A stretch of DNA of 64,000 bases from Azoarcus olearius (GCF_001682385.1 NZ_CP016210.1:3162001-3226000), one strand, 5' to 3'. Shown: positions 39,706-49,491, numbered from the stretch's first letter. The notes: generated by a model not told the origin, from the sequence alone. A program made the numbers and translations.

Positions 39706-40722
39706 ATGACCATCAAAATCGCCATCAACGGTTACGGCCGCATCGGCCGCTGCACGCTGCGCGCCCTCTACGAACTCGGCCTGCGCGACCAGTTCGAAGT
39801 CGTGGCGATCAACGCCTCCGGCGACCTGGCCACCAACGCCCACCTGACCAAGTACGACACCACCCACGGCCGCTTCGCCTTCCCGGTGGAAACCGAAGGC
39901 GACAACGTGATGATCGTCAATGGCGACCGCATCCCGTTCTTCTCCACCAAGGATCCGCTGGCGATCAACTGGGGCGACCTCGGCGTGGACGTGCTGCTCG
40001 AATGCACCGGCGCCTACACCGCCAAGGCCAAGGCCGAAGTGCACCTCAAGCAGGGCGCCAAGAAGATCCTGATCTCCGCCCCGGGTGGCGACGATGTGGA
40101 TGCCACCATCGTCTATGGTGTGAACCACGACGTGCTGACCGCCGCGATGACCGTGGTCTCCAACGCCTCGTGCACCACCAACTGCCTGGCCCCGGTCGCC
40201 AAGGTGCTGCAGGACAACATCGGCATCGAAAAGGGCCTGATGACCACCATCCACGCCTACACCAACGACCAGGTGCTGGTGGATGTGCGCCACAAGGACC
40301 TGCGCCGCGCCCGTGCCGCCGCGCAGAACATCATCCCCACCAAGACCGGCGCCGCCAAGGCCGTCGGCCTGGTGCTGCCGGCGCTCAAGGGCAAGTTCGA
40401 CGGTTTCGCGCTGCGCGTGCCGACCATGAACGTGTCGCTGGTCGACCTCACCTTCACCGCCAGCCGCGCCACCAGCAAGGAAGAGATCAACAGCCTGATG
40501 ATCGAAGCCTCCAAGGGCGCGCTCAAGGGCGTGCTCGCGGTAAACGAGGCGCCGCTGGTGTCGATGGACTTCAACCACGACCCGCACTCCTCGGTGTTCG
40601 ATGCCACCCAGACCCGCGTCATGGACGGCAATCTGGTCAAGGTTCTCGCCTGGTACGACAATGAGTGGGGCTATTCCTGCCGCATGCTCGACGCGGCCAA
40701 GGCGCTGGCCCAGGCCAAGTAA
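39706..40722 (+). CDS. gap: glyceraldehyde-3-phosphate dehydrogenase, type I
   Basis: Glycolytic/gluconeogenic dehydrogenase, 338 residues. The active-site Cys is in [15 protein letters not shown], and the NAD(P) loop is [15 protein letters not shown]. After the second strand the sequence is [24 protein letters not shown]: Ala37 stands where NAD-specific enzymes keep Asp (the ND pair), which could relax or shift preference to NADP. This is inferred from sequence only. ATG 39706 follows CTGGAG. Confidence 0.96.
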   Translation: MTIKIAINGYGRIGRCTLRALYELGLRDQFEVVAINASGDLATNAHLTKYDTTHGRFAFPVETEGDNVMIVNGDRIPFFSTKDPLAINWGDLGVDVLLECTGAYTAKAKAEVHLKQGAKKILISAPGGDDVDATIVYGVNHDVLTAAMTVVSNASCTTNCLAPVAKVLQDNIGIEKGLMTTIHAYTNDQVLVDVRHKDLRRARAAAQNIIPTKTGAAKAVGLVLPALKGKFDGFALRVPTMNVSLVDLTFTASRATSKEEINSLMIEASKGALKGVLAVNEAPLVSMDFNHDPHSSVFDATQTRVMDGNLVKVLAWYDNEWGYSCRMLDAAKALAQAK

Positions 40723-40739
40723 CCCACCGAGGACCCACG

Positions 40740-41207
40740 ATGAACCGTCTCCTGATCGCCCTGCTCGCCACCGGCGCCCTGTTCGCCGCGGGCTGCACCT
40801 CCAACCAGAGCCGCCCCGCCGCGCAAAGCAGCACCAGCAGCAGCGCGGACACCAGTGCGAAGACGACCACCACCTCCGATGGCCGCCCCCACCGTTACGT
40901 GAAGTCGCGCGACGGCAGCTTCGAGGGTGAAATCTGGGGCACGCCGGCCAAGAACAGCAAGTTCACCAGCCTGCAGATCGGCATGTCGCAGGCCGAGGTG
41001 GAAGACAAGATCGGCCGCCCGTCGGACATGAAGAGCTATGTCACTGGCAAGGCATGGATCCCGTTCTACTTCGGCAACGACGGGCACCGCTTCGAGACCT
41101 TCTACAAGGGCCAGGGCAGCCTGATCTACACCGGCGGCGGCATCGGCGGCGGGCGCGGCCAGCTGGTCGGCATCAACCACGACGCCAGCGAAGACGGTTA
41201 CCAGTAA
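40740..41207 (+). CDS. BamE/SmpA-like lipoprotein
   Basis: A 155-residue predicted lipoprotein. The signal peptide MNRLLIALLATGALFAAGC ends in a lipobox with Cys19. A low-complexity Ser/Thr linker (about 20-45) precedes a domain whose SLQIGMSQAEVEDKIGRPSDMKSY pattern resembles the BamE/SmpA fold, ending in a glycine-rich GGGIGGGRG. It starts 17 bases after gap and 73 bases before pgk. The link to the sugar-phosphate genes is unexplained. Confidence 0.7.
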   Translation: MNRLLIALLATGALFAAGCTSNQSRPAAQSSTSSSADTSAKTTTTSDGRPHRYVKSRDGSFEGEIWGTPAKNSKFTSLQIGMSQAEVEDKIGRPSDMKSYVTGKAWIPFYFGNDGHRFETFYKGQGSLIYTGGGIGGGRGQLVGINHDASEDGYQ

Positions 41208-41280
41208 CAGCGCAACCACGAGCCGGGTTCCGGGCGCCGCCTGAACCCGGCTCTTCTTACATCCGGATCCGATCACGTCC

Positions 41281-42465
41281 ATGCAAGTCAAGAAACTCAC
41301 CGACCTCGACGTCCGTGGCAAGAAGGTCTTCATCCGCGCCGACCTCAACGTGCCGCAGGACGAAGCCGGCAACATCACCGAAGACACCCGCATCCGCGCC
41401 TCCATCCCGTCCATCCAGTACTGCCTGGACAACGGCGCCGCGGTGATGGTCACCTCCCACCTCGGCCGTCCGACCGAAGGCGAAGTCGGCCCCGACGACA
41501 CCCTGGCGCCGGTCGCCGTGCGCCTCGGCCAGCTGCTGCACAAGCCGGTCAAGCTGATCGCCAACTGGGTCGAGGGTGGTTTTGAAGTCAAGCCGGGCGA
41601 AGTCGTCCTGCTGGAAAACTGCCGCTGCAACAAGGGCGAGAAGAAGGACAACGAAGAGCTGGCGAAGAAGATGGCGGCGCTGTGCGACGTCTATGTCAAC
41701 GACGCCTTCGGCACCGCCCACCGCGCCGAGGCCACCACCCACGGCATCGCCCGCTTCGCCCCGGTGTCCTGCGCCGGCATCCTGATGGGGGCCGAGATCG
41801 ACGCGCTGTCGAAGGCGCTGCACCAGCCGGCCCGCCCGCTGGTGGCCATCGTCGGCGGCGCCAAGGTGTCGACCAAGCTGACCATCCTCAAGACGCTGGC
41901 CGACAAGGTCGACCAGCTCATCGTCGGCGGCGGCATCGCCAACACCTTCCTGCTGGCAGCCGGCAAGCGCATCGGCGAATCGCTGGCCGAGCCGGAAATG
42001 GTGCGTGAAGCCCAGCAGGTGATGGACATCATGAAGTCGCGCGGCGCCGAAGTGCCGCTGCCGATCGACGTCGTGGTGGCGGACGAGGTATCGGCCCTGG
42101 CGCGCGCCAACCGGATTTCCGTGGATGAAGTCGGCCCGCACGACCGCATCCTCGACTTCGGCCCCAAGACCTCGGCCAAGCTCGCCGACATCATCGCGCA
42201 CGCCGGCACCATCGTCTGGAACGGTCCGGTCGGCGTGTTCGAGCACGCCCAGTTCGCCGGTGGCACCAAGATGATGGCCTCGGCCATCGCGCACTCCGAG
42301 GCGTTCTCCATCGCCGGTGGCGGCGACACCCTGGCCGCGATCGCGAAGTTCCACATCGCTGACGACGTGGGCTACATCTCGACCGGCGGCGGCGCCTTCC
42401 TCGAGTTCCTGGAAGGCAAGAAGCTGCCCGCCATCGCCGCGCTGGAAGCGCGCTACGAGGGCTGA
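41281..42465 (+). CDS. pgk: phosphoglycerate kinase
   Basis: Interconverts 1,3-bisphosphoglycerate/ADP and 3-phosphoglycerate/ATP. The 394-residue enzyme has [32 protein letters not shown], the KVSTKLTIL segment and the C-terminal nucleotide motif GGGDTLAAI. An intrinsic terminator follows, so the prkB-tkt-gap-pgk stretch may end here. Confidence 0.97.
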   Translation: MQVKKLTDLDVRGKKVFIRADLNVPQDEAGNITEDTRIRASIPSIQYCLDNGAAVMVTSHLGRPTEGEVGPDDTLAPVAVRLGQLLHKPVKLIANWVEGGFEVKPGEVVLLENCRCNKGEKKDNEELAKKMAALCDVYVNDAFGTAHRAEATTHGIARFAPVSCAGILMGAEIDALSKALHQPARPLVAIVGGAKVSTKLTILKTLADKVDQLIVGGGIANTFLLAAGKRIGESLAEPEMVREAQQVMDIMKSRGAEVPLPIDVVVADEVSALARANRISVDEVGPHDRILDFGPKTSAKLADIIAHAGTIVWNGPVGVFEHAQFAGGTKMMASAIAHSEAFSIAGGGDTLAAIAKFHIADDVGYISTGGGAFLEFLEGKKLPAIAALEARYEG

Positions 42466-42489
42466 GCGGTTTCGCGCTTCACAGAAAAG

Positions 42490-42517
42490 CGGCGGCCCAC
42501 GGGCCGCCGTTTGTTTT
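42490..42517 (+). terminator. intrinsic terminator after pgk
   Basis: CGGCGGCCC (42490-42498) pairs with GGGCCGCCG (42501-42509), followed by TTTGTTTTT. Orientation and position match the end of pgk. Confidence 0.85.
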
Positions 42518-42543
42518 TGCCGCGATCGGCACCGGGTTGCAGA

Positions 42544-42954
42544 TCAGCCGCGCTGGCTGACCGCGGTGCCGCGGCATTCGCTGGCGAGCGGCTTGCCGCT
42601 GCCGCCGTCGAGCAGGACGCTCTTCCACGGCAGGTCTATCCATACCAGCCCGCTCGCCGGGTCCTCGAAGCGCGGCAGGCCCGAATGGGACAGGTTGCGC
42701 ACCATGTGGTAGCGGCGCCCCTTCCACGACACCTCGAGGCTGTTTCCCGCGCCGGGCGCACGCTGCACGTCCACCCGCAAGCCCTGTTCGCAGCGGTAGG
42801 TGCCGCTCGCCAATGTAAAGGCCATCTGGACTGGTGCAGGGTCGTCGGTGGCAAGCACGCCGGCGCTATCGGCGTCGGCGCTGCCGCCAGGCGTGGTCGC
42901 GCAAGCCGCCATGAGCAAGGTTGCGGCGGGCAGGATGAGCAGACGTGGGCACAT
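42544..42954 (-). CDS. lipoprotein resembling MliC-type lysozyme inhibitors
   Basis: A 136-residue lipoprotein: signal peptide with lipobox LLMAAC, then a small beta domain (MAFTLASGTYRCEQGLRVDV, LEVSWKGRRYHMVRNLSHSGLPRFEDPASGLVWIDLPWKSVLL) and a C-terminal SECRG. The two cysteines and the YRCEQG...W pattern resemble C-lysozyme inhibitor lipoproteins (MliC/PliC), but the match is by eye. ATG 42954 gives a clean signal peptide. It converges with pgk. Confidence 0.6.
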   Translation of the reverse strand: MCPRLLILPAATLLMAACATTPGGSADADSAGVLATDDPAPVQMAFTLASGTYRCEQGLRVDVQRAPGAGNSLEVSWKGRRYHMVRNLSHSGLPRFEDPASGLVWIDLPWKSVLLDGGSGKPLASECRGTAVSQRG

Positions 42955-43080
42955 GATGGGAATCCGGCAGGGGAAAACGAAGGCCCGCAGCGGCGGGCCG
43001 GCCCGCGGCCCGTCCCCCATGACGCGCCGCGACCCTGCTCAGGTATACATCGACCGCGCAGCCGCTGCCAGTCGCATCGG

Positions 43081-43488
43081 TCACGGCGTTTGTGGCGCGG
43101 GCAGCCCCTCCAGGCGATCGGAAAGCCGGCGCCCGCGCGCGCTGCGGCGCTCGACCGCCACCGCCGGGCGGCGGTAGATCTCGCTCATATACACATCGCG
43201 CCGGCTGTGGGCGCGGCGATCTTCGTAATGCACATATACGCAGTTACATTCGGCCGCGCTGCAGGTGCGCAGGGGCAACAGCGGCGCCTCGCGTCCCAGG
43301 AAACGCAGGCCCTTGATCCGCATCACTGCCGCACACCCGCTCCCGCGCGGGCGTATGGTCACCGCGTGGTATGCCAGCCGTTCCCGCCGCAGCCGCGCCT
43401 CGTCCCGCATCTCGCGCCGGCGGCGCATGATGACGGCCGTCCCAAGCGCAACCGCCGCCACCAGACCCAATACCGCGGACTCTTCCAT
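43081..43488 (-). CDS. uncharacterised membrane-anchored protein, 135 residues
   Basis: One N-terminal membrane helix (ESAVLGLVAAVALGTAVIM), a basic stretch RRRREMRDEARLRRERL, and a region with CSAAECNCVYVHYEDRRAHSRRDVYMSEIYRR. No family is assigned. The ECNCVYVHYEDRRAHSRRD segment looks conserved-domain-like and could bind metal or nucleotide, but this is a guess. It is divergent from pyk, with 126 bases between the starts. Confidence 0.55.
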   Translation of the reverse strand: MEESAVLGLVAAVALGTAVIMRRRREMRDEARLRRERLAYHAVTIRPRGSGCAAVMRIKGLRFLGREAPLLPLRTCSAAECNCVYVHYEDRRAHSRRDVYMSEIYRRPAVAVERRSARGRRLSDRLEGLPAPQTP

Positions 43489-43614
43489 CGTGTCCTCACC
43501 TCCCTTGCTCTACTCAAGGATAGATCAGGCTCGCGCTAGAATCCGGGCCCGGGACGTAAGCGCACCTTTCCGCCGCCCTGCCGGTCGCGGAGCAAAAACC
43601 AGACAGGAGACAGC

Positions 43615-45057
43615 ATGCCCCGCCACACCAAGATCGTCGCCACCCTCGGCCCGGCCTCCTCCGACCCGCAGGTACTCGAACGCATGGTCCACGCCGGCGT
43701 GGACGTGGTGCGGATGAACTTCTCCCACGGCAAGGCGGAAGACCATGTCGCCCGCGCCGCGGCGATCCGCGAGGCGTCGGCGCGTGCCGGACGGCCGGTC
43801 GGCATCCTCGCCGACCTGCAAGGGCCGAAGATCCGCGTCGGCAAGTTCGAGAACGGCCGGGTGACGCTGACCCGCGACGCCGAGTTCATCCTCGACGCCC
43901 ACTGCAACCTCGGCAACGGCCAGCGCGTGGGGCTGGACTACAAGGACTTGCCCAAGGACGTGCGCGCCGGCGACATCCTGCTGCTCGACGACGGCCGCCT
44001 CAAGCTGCAGGTGGAGCGCGTGCTCGGCGCCGAGATCCACACCCGGGTGCGGGTCGGGGGCGAGTTGTCCAACAACAAGGGCATCAACCGCCAGGGCGGC
44101 GGCCTCACCGCGCCGGCCCTCACCGCCAAGGACATGGACGACATCAAGACCGCGGCGCAGATCGGCGTCGATTTCCTCGCGGTGTCCTTCCCCAAGAGCG
44201 CGGCCGATATGTACATGGCCCGCCAGCTGATGCGTGCGGCTGGCGGCGACGCGCTGCTGATCGCCAAGATCGAGCGCACCGAGGCCGTGGCCAACCTGGA
44301 GGAAATCCTCGCCGCCTCCGACGGCATCATGGTGGCGCGCGGCGACCTCGCGGTGGAGGTGGGCGACGCCGCGGTGCCGGCGCTGCAGAAGAAGATGATC
44401 CGCGCCGCGCGCGACCACAACAAGCTGACGATCACCGCGACCCAGATGATGGAGTCGATGATCACCAGCCCGGTGCCGACCCGCGCCGAAGTGTCGGACG
44501 TCGCCAACGCGGTGCTCGACGGCACCGATGCGGTGATGCTGTCGGCCGAGACCGCCGCCGGCAGCTTTCCGGTGGAAGTCGTCGAGGCGATGAGCCGCGT
44601 CTGCCTGGAAGCCGAGAAGTCGGCCGAAGTCAGCCTCGACCGCGAGGTGCTCGACCGGGTGTTCACCCGCATCGACCAGTCGATCGCGATGGCAGCGATC
44701 TGGACCGCCTGGCACCTGAAGGTGAAGGCGGTCGCCTCGCTCACCCAGACCGGCTCCACCGCGCTGTGGATGAGCCGGCTCAACTGCGGCGTGCCGATCT
44801 ACGCGCTGACGCCCGAAATCGGCGCGCGCAACCAGATGACGCTCTACCGCGAGGTCTATCCGCTGCTGATGAGCCAGACCCACTTCGACCGCGACGTGCT
44901 GCTGTGGGAAGCCGAGCAGGTGCTGCTCGACCAGGGCGTGGTGGAATACGGCGACCTCATCGTGCTCACCATCGGCGAGCCAATCGGCGCCTCGGGCGGC
45001 ACCAACACCCTCAAGATCGTGCGCGTGGGCGAACACAAGGCACCCGGCGTGCAGTAA
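43615..45057 (+). CDS. pyk: pyruvate kinase
   Basis: Makes pyruvate and ATP from phosphoenolpyruvate. The 480-residue protein has RHTKIVATLGPAS, VVRMNFSHG, the ILADLQGPKIRVG segment, the catalytic block KIERTEAVANLEEI, GIMVARGDLAVEVG and the ATQMMESMI signature. A Shine-Dalgarno AGGAGA precedes the ATG. fba follows after 121 bases that include a TAAAAT hexamer, so fba may have its own promoter. Confidence 0.97.
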   Translation: MPRHTKIVATLGPASSDPQVLERMVHAGVDVVRMNFSHGKAEDHVARAAAIREASARAGRPVGILADLQGPKIRVGKFENGRVTLTRDAEFILDAHCNLGNGQRVGLDYKDLPKDVRAGDILLLDDGRLKLQVERVLGAEIHTRVRVGGELSNNKGINRQGGGLTAPALTAKDMDDIKTAAQIGVDFLAVSFPKSAADMYMARQLMRAAGGDALLIAKIERTEAVANLEEILAASDGIMVARGDLAVEVGDAAVPALQKKMIRAARDHNKLTITATQMMESMITSPVPTRAEVSDVANAVLDGTDAVMLSAETAAGSFPVEVVEAMSRVCLEAEKSAEVSLDREVLDRVFTRIDQSIAMAAIWTAWHLKVKAVASLTQTGSTALWMSRLNCGVPIYALTPEIGARNQMTLYREVYPLLMSQTHFDRDVLLWEAEQVLLDQGVVEYGDLIVLTIGEPIGASGGTNTLKIVRVGEHKAPGVQ

Positions 45058-45178
45058 GCGCCGCGTATGTCTCAAAGCGCAAACGCGCTTACCGCCCCGC
45101 ACCGCGCCCGGATAAAATGCCGGTTTCCGTATCGACCAACACAGGCGGCGGCCTGCGCCGCCCACCCGGAGAATTACC

Positions 45179-46243
45179 ATGCCCCTCGTTTCCATGCGCC
45201 AGCTGCTCGACCACGCCGCCGAGAACAGCTACGGTCTGCCGGCGTTCAACGTGAACAACCTGGAACAGGTCCAGGCCATCATGGAAGCCGCGGCCGAAAC
45301 CGACAGCCCCGTGATCATGCAGGCCTCCGCCGGGGCGCGTAAGTACGCGGGCGAAGCCTTCCTGCGCCACCTCATCGACGCCGCGGTCGAAGCCTATCCG
45401 CACATCCCGGTGGTGATGCACCAGGACCACGGCCAGAGCCCCGCAGTCTGCATGGCCGCCATCCGCTCGGGCTTCTCCAGCGTGATGATGGACGGCTCGC
45501 TGATGGAAGACGGCAAGACGCCCTCCTCCTACGAATACAACGTCGCCGTCACCCGCGAAGTGGTGAAGTTCTCGCACGCCATCGGCGTCACCGTGGAAGC
45601 CGAACTCGGCTGCCTCGGCTCGCTGGAAACCGGCATGGCCGGCGAGGAAGACGGCATTGGCGCCGAAGGCAAGCTCGACCACAGCGCGCTGCTGACCGAT
45701 CCCGACCAGGCCGCCGACTTCGTCAAGCAGACCGACTGCGACGCGCTCGCGATCGCCATCGGCACCAGCCACGGCGCCTACAAGTTCACCCGCAAGCCCA
45801 CCGGCGACATCCTCGCGATCGACCGCATCAAGGCGATCCACGCCCGCCTGCCGAACACCCACCTGGTCATGCACGGCTCCAGCTCGGTGCCGCAGGACCT
45901 GCTGGAAATCATCCGCCAGTACGGCGGCGACATGAAGGAAACCTACGGCGTGCCGGTCGAGGAAATCGTCGAGGGCATCAAGTACGGCGTGCGCAAGATC
46001 AACATCGACACGGACATCCGCCTGGCGATGACCGGCGCGATCCGCAAGTTCTTCGTCGAGAACCCGTCCAAGTTCGACCCGCGCGAATTCCTCAAGCCCG
46101 CGCGCGAAGCCGCGAAGCTGATCTGCAAGGCCCGCTTCGAAGCCTTCGGCAGCGCCGGCCAGGCGAGCAAGATCAAGCCGGTGGCGCTCGACAAGATCGC
46201 CGCGCGCTACAAGGCCGGCGAGCTGACCCAGGTCGTGCGCTGA
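45179..46243 (+). CDS. fba: class II fructose-bisphosphate aldolase
   Basis: Zinc aldolase splitting or forming fructose 1,6-bisphosphate (and sedoheptulose bisphosphate in Calvin-type cycles). The 354-residue protein has the zinc residues in [26 protein letters not shown] and HGSSSVP, and the [11 protein letters not shown] phosphate site. This is the CbbA-like IIB subtype. The ATG follows CCGGAGAATTACC. It closes the sugar-phosphate block; a bidirectional terminator follows. Confidence 0.96.
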   Translation: MPLVSMRQLLDHAAENSYGLPAFNVNNLEQVQAIMEAAAETDSPVIMQASAGARKYAGEAFLRHLIDAAVEAYPHIPVVMHQDHGQSPAVCMAAIRSGFSSVMMDGSLMEDGKTPSSYEYNVAVTREVVKFSHAIGVTVEAELGCLGSLETGMAGEEDGIGAEGKLDHSALLTDPDQAADFVKQTDCDALAIAIGTSHGAYKFTRKPTGDILAIDRIKAIHARLPNTHLVMHGSSSVPQDLLEIIRQYGGDMKETYGVPVEEIVEGIKYGVRKINIDTDIRLAMTGAIRKFFVENPSKFDPREFLKPAREAAKLICKARFEAFGSAGQASKIKPVALDKIAARYKAGELTQVVR

Positions 46244-46265
46244 ACCCGCACCCCGTCCGCAGCAA

Positions 46266-46295
46266 CGAAAAACGCGCCCGAGGGCGCGTTTTTCG
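46266..46295. terminator. bidirectional terminator between fba and the PQQ dehydrogenase
   Basis: CGAAAAACGCGCCC (from 46266) pairs with GGGCGCGTTTTTCG (to 46295), with A and T runs on both sides of the GC core, so it can serve both convergent genes. Confidence 0.9.
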
Positions 46296-46308
46296 TTTCC
46301 GGAGGCCG

Positions 46309-48390
46309 CTATTTCTTCGGCCGCACGGCGTCGGCAGTGCCGAGGATGAAGGCCTTGATCTTGCGTACGTCCTCCTCGCTCAGATGGCCGCTGAAGTCCG
46401 GCATGCCGCGCGCCATGTACGGGCCCTTGAAGACGAAGCGCTCCAGATGCTCGATCGTCTCCGGCGCCGAATAGCCGAGGTTGGGCAGGTTGCCGCCCTT
46501 GTCGACCCCGGGCACGCCGTGGCAGAACACGCAGTTGCTGACGTAGAGCGCGGTGCCGGCAGCGACATCCGCCGGGTCGTAGGCCACGCCGCCCACCAGT
46601 GCGTTGAGCTGGCGGTGGGCGAACTCCGGCAGCGGCGCCTTGCCGCCGAGCGCGAAGGTATAGACCGTACCCGGGATGTTGCGCTCGGTGGCGCGCTGGG
46701 TCTGGCCATACACCCCGCCCCAGCCCACCGCGATCGACACGTACTGGCGCCCGTCCACTTCGTAGCTGACCGGCGCGGCGATCACCCCGGTGCCCATCGG
46801 CGAACTCCACAGCTCCTTGCCGTCTCGCGCGTCGTAGGCGATCAGGCGGGCGTCGGCGGTGCCCTGGAACACCAGGTTGCCGGCGGTCACCAGGGTGCCG
46901 CCGTTCCACGGCGACACATGCTCCTTGCGCCACACCTCCTTCTGCTTCACCGGGTCCCACGCGATCAGGCGGCCAAAGGGCTGGCTGGTCGGCGCCCGGC
47001 TGTTCACCTGCATGCCCAGATTCCAGCCGATGCCGGCCATCGGCTGCCCGGCCTGGGCCTGGTTGTGGCGCCAGGTCTTGTCCTCGGCCAACACCAGCGG
47101 CACGTTCTGCGCGGGGAAATAGGCCAGACCGGTCTGCGGGCTGAACGACATGGAATGCCAGTTGTGCGCCCCGAACGGCCCCGGCACCGCGTCGAACGGC
47201 TCCTCGACCGCCCGGGCGCCCGGCATCTCGATCGGACGGCCGTTCCTGTCGTAGCCCTTGGCCCAATTCACCGGCACGAAGTTCTTCGCCGAGATGAAGG
47301 CACCGTTGGTGCGGTCGACCACGAAGAAGAAGCCGTTCTTCGGCGCATGCATCACCACCTTGCGCAGTTTGCCGTCGATCCGGAGGTCGGCCAGGATCAG
47401 GTCCTGGGTCGAGGTGTAGTCCCAGTTGTCGCCCGGCGTTTCCTGGTAGTGCCAGACGTACTTGCCGGTGTCGGGGTCGAGCGCGACGATGGACGCGGTG
47501 TAGAGGTTGTCACCGCCGCCGGGGCTGCGCTGGCGATGCGACCACGGCGAGGCATTGCCGGTGCCGACGTACATCAGGTTCAGCTCGGGATCGAACACCA
47601 TCGAGTTCCACATCGTGCCGCCGCCGCCGGCTTCCCAGTAGCGGCCGCTCGGGTCCCAGGTCTTCGCCGCCTTCGCCATCGACTCGTCCTCGAACGGCTG
47701 CGAGGGATCGCCCGGCACCGCGAACCAGCGCCAGGCCTGGCGGCCGCTGTCGGCGTCGTAGGCGGTGATATAGCCGCGCACGCCGTATTCGGCGCCGCCG
47801 TTGCCGATGATCACCTTGTCCTTGAACACCCGCGGCGCGCCGGTCACCGTGTAAGGGCGCGCGCGGTCGATGATCGTGTCCTGCTCCCAGCGACGCTTGC
47901 CGCTGGCAGCGTCGATCGCCACCAGGCGCCCGTCGAGCGAGGCCACATAGACCACGCCCTTGTGTACCGCGACGCCGCGGTTCACCACATCGCAACAGGC
48001 GTTCTTGGCGTGGGCGCGCGGCACCTCCGGGTCGTAGGTCCACAGGCGGCGGCCGCTGCGCACGTCGATGGCGTGCACCACGCTCCACGGCGCGGTCACG
48101 TACATCACGCCGTCCACCACGATGGGCGTGGCCTCCACGCCGCGGGTCGATTCCAGGTCGTAGGACCACACCAGGCCGAGGTCCTTCACATTGGCCGGGG
48201 TGATCTGCTTCAGCGGACTGAAGCGGGTGCCGGCATCGTCGAAGCCGTGGCTGCGCCATTCCGCGCCCGGCGATGCCGCCAGCGCCGCGCTCGCGCCCAG
48301 CGCCAGCAGCATGGCCGACAGCGTCTGCCGGGCCGCGCCGGCAAGGGATTCCCGGCGCGCACTGCGTCGCGCCATACCGACCGCACTCAT
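46309..48390 (-). CDS. PQQ-dependent quinohemoprotein dehydrogenase
   Basis: Periplasmic type II alcohol dehydrogenase of 693 residues. The ATG at 48390 follows AAGGAGAAGAG, and a signal peptide (LSAMLLALGASAALAA) follows. The eight-bladed PQQ domain has the vicinal disulfide Cys132-Cys133 (NACCDVVNRG), the QQ-binding GTGNASPW region and the catalytic Asp region GDNWDYTSTQDLIL. A C-terminal cytochrome c domain has CVFCH (Cys620, Cys623, His624) and a distal MARGMPDF Met. Electrons go from an alcohol via PQQ and heme to a periplasmic acceptor. The substrate is unknown. It is co-directional with the outer-membrane protein gene upstream. Confidence 0.9.
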   Translation of the reverse strand: MSAVGMARRSARRESLAGAARQTLSAMLLALGASAALAASPGAEWRSHGFDDAGTRFSPLKQITPANVKDLGLVWSYDLESTRGVEATPIVVDGVMYVTAPWSVVHAIDVRSGRRLWTYDPEVPRAHAKNACCDVVNRGVAVHKGVVYVASLDGRLVAIDAASGKRRWEQDTIIDRARPYTVTGAPRVFKDKVIIGNGGAEYGVRGYITAYDADSGRQAWRWFAVPGDPSQPFEDESMAKAAKTWDPSGRYWEAGGGGTMWNSMVFDPELNLMYVGTGNASPWSHRQRSPGGGDNLYTASIVALDPDTGKYVWHYQETPGDNWDYTSTQDLILADLRIDGKLRKVVMHAPKNGFFFVVDRTNGAFISAKNFVPVNWAKGYDRNGRPIEMPGARAVEEPFDAVPGPFGAHNWHSMSFSPQTGLAYFPAQNVPLVLAEDKTWRHNQAQAGQPMAGIGWNLGMQVNSRAPTSQPFGRLIAWDPVKQKEVWRKEHVSPWNGGTLVTAGNLVFQGTADARLIAYDARDGKELWSSPMGTGVIAAPVSYEVDGRQYVSIAVGWGGVYGQTQRATERNIPGTVYTFALGGKAPLPEFAHRQLNALVGGVAYDPADVAAGTALYVSNCVFCHGVPGVDKGGNLPNLGYSAPETIEHLERFVFKGPYMARGMPDFSGHLSEEDVRKIKAFILGTADAVRPKK

Positions 48391-48455
48391 CTCTTCTCCT
48401 TCCAGGCCACACGGGCTTGCAGCGGCGCCGAACCGGCTGTTCTCGCGGGCGCCCA

Positions 48456-49385
48456 TCAGAACACCTTGAGCAGACGCAGGTTGATACGGTTGTCCTCGCG
48501 CAGGCCGCTGCGCACCGACAGATCGCGGCCGTAGTTGGCCATCAGCTGCACCGAGGGCGTCACGAACCAGGCGGTGCCGAGCATCGCCTTGGTGGTTTCC
48601 ATTCGGTCGTTCTGGTCGACGCCGTTGACGCGGGTTTCACCGCCGAAGGTGTGGGACACGCCGGCCCGCAGGTCCCACGCATCGCTCAGGTGGTAGCGCA
48701 GGAAACCCTGCAGCTGGACGCTCGGGTCCTGCTTCAGCGTGGCGCTGGTCGCGCCGTAGGCGTCGTTCTTGCCATACACGGTCACGTCGCCGATCAGGTC
48801 CAGCGACACCTTGGGCGCGAGCTTGGTGATGAAGCCCGCCTGCAGCGCGAACTTCCACCGGTTTTCGCCGAGGTTCAGCGCGTCGTCGCGGTCATAGCTG
48901 CCGGTAGGCGCGAACAGGAACGGGGTGATGCCGAAGTAGGTGCCGGTTTCCGGGCGATTCACCAGCCACACCGTGGCCGCCAGGATCAGATCACCCACGC
49001 CGCGCGCACTGCCCAGGCCGGAGAGGTCGTCCTTGCCCTGCAAGCGGCCGAAGGGCAGCAGGAACTGCGGATCGACGATGTAGCCACCGATCTCGGTGTA
49101 ATGCACGCCGCGCAGGATGCCCACGTCCGACACCAGACCGGCGTCGATCGGGGCCTTGTGGCCGCGTGCATAGAGGGCGTCGCGGGTAGCGTGCTGGTAA
49201 TACACCAGCGCGAGGTTGGTGCCGGCCGGCAGCGCCGTGTAGTCGCCGGCATCCACATCCACCGCAACGGCATTGCCGCTGCCGAACGCGCTGGCCGCCA
49301 GCACCGCCGCGGCGAGGAAACGGGATGCGCGGATCGCGGGAATCTTCTGTTGGCGGCGCGCGGCCGCCTTCCCTGCTTGCTTCAT
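48456..49385 (-). CDS. outer-membrane channel-like protein (MetA-pathway/SphA type)
   Basis: A 309-residue exported protein with a signal region RFLAAAVLAASAFGSGNAVA and a repeated beta-strand pattern ending in a C-terminal Phe (LRLLKVF), as outer-membrane barrels do. The PF13557-like order (ALPAGTNLALVYYQHAT, GDLILAATVWLVNRPETGTYFGITPFLFAPTGSYD) matches transporters found in aromatic or alcohol catabolic clusters. The start is ATG 49385 with GGAGA upstream. It is 65 bases from the PQQ dehydrogenase and behind a sigma-54-type promoter, so it may import or export that enzyme's substrate. Confidence 0.8.
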   Translation of the reverse strand: MKQAGKAAARRQQKIPAIRASRFLAAAVLAASAFGSGNAVAVDVDAGDYTALPAGTNLALVYYQHATRDALYARGHKAPIDAGLVSDVGILRGVHYTEIGGYIVDPQFLLPFGRLQGKDDLSGLGSARGVGDLILAATVWLVNRPETGTYFGITPFLFAPTGSYDRDDALNLGENRWKFALQAGFITKLAPKVSLDLIGDVTVYGKNDAYGATSATLKQDPSVQLQGFLRYHLSDAWDLRAGVSHTFGGETRVNGVDQNDRMETTKAMLGTAWFVTPSVQLMANYGRDLSVRSGLREDNRINLRLLKVF

Positions 49386-49474
49386 GTACGTGTCTCCGGT
49401 CGTTGTATGATTCGGCGGCCTTCTGGTCATGGTGGTCGGCTCGCCGCCTGCGACAGCGCAGGCCGCCACGCCAG

Positions 49475-49491
49475 TGCAGGCACCGTGCCAA
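49475..49491 (-). promoter_or_regulatory. sigma-54 (-24/-12) promoter
   Basis: On the reverse strand the sequence reads TTGGCACG, four bases, then CTGCA: a close match to TGGCACG-N4-TTGCW with one mismatch (C for the first T). It is about 90 bases upstream of the outer-membrane protein ATG at 49385 and fits transcription of that gene and the PQQ dehydrogenase. The divergent gene encodes a sigma-54 activator. Confidence 0.7.

Noticed and set aside
46384-48534. A 716-codon forward-strand open frame opposite the PQQ dehydrogenase
   Set aside because: It mirrors a well-supported gene; its translation is rich in His, Arg, Gly and Val with no domain. High GC content removes stop codons from the antisense frame.
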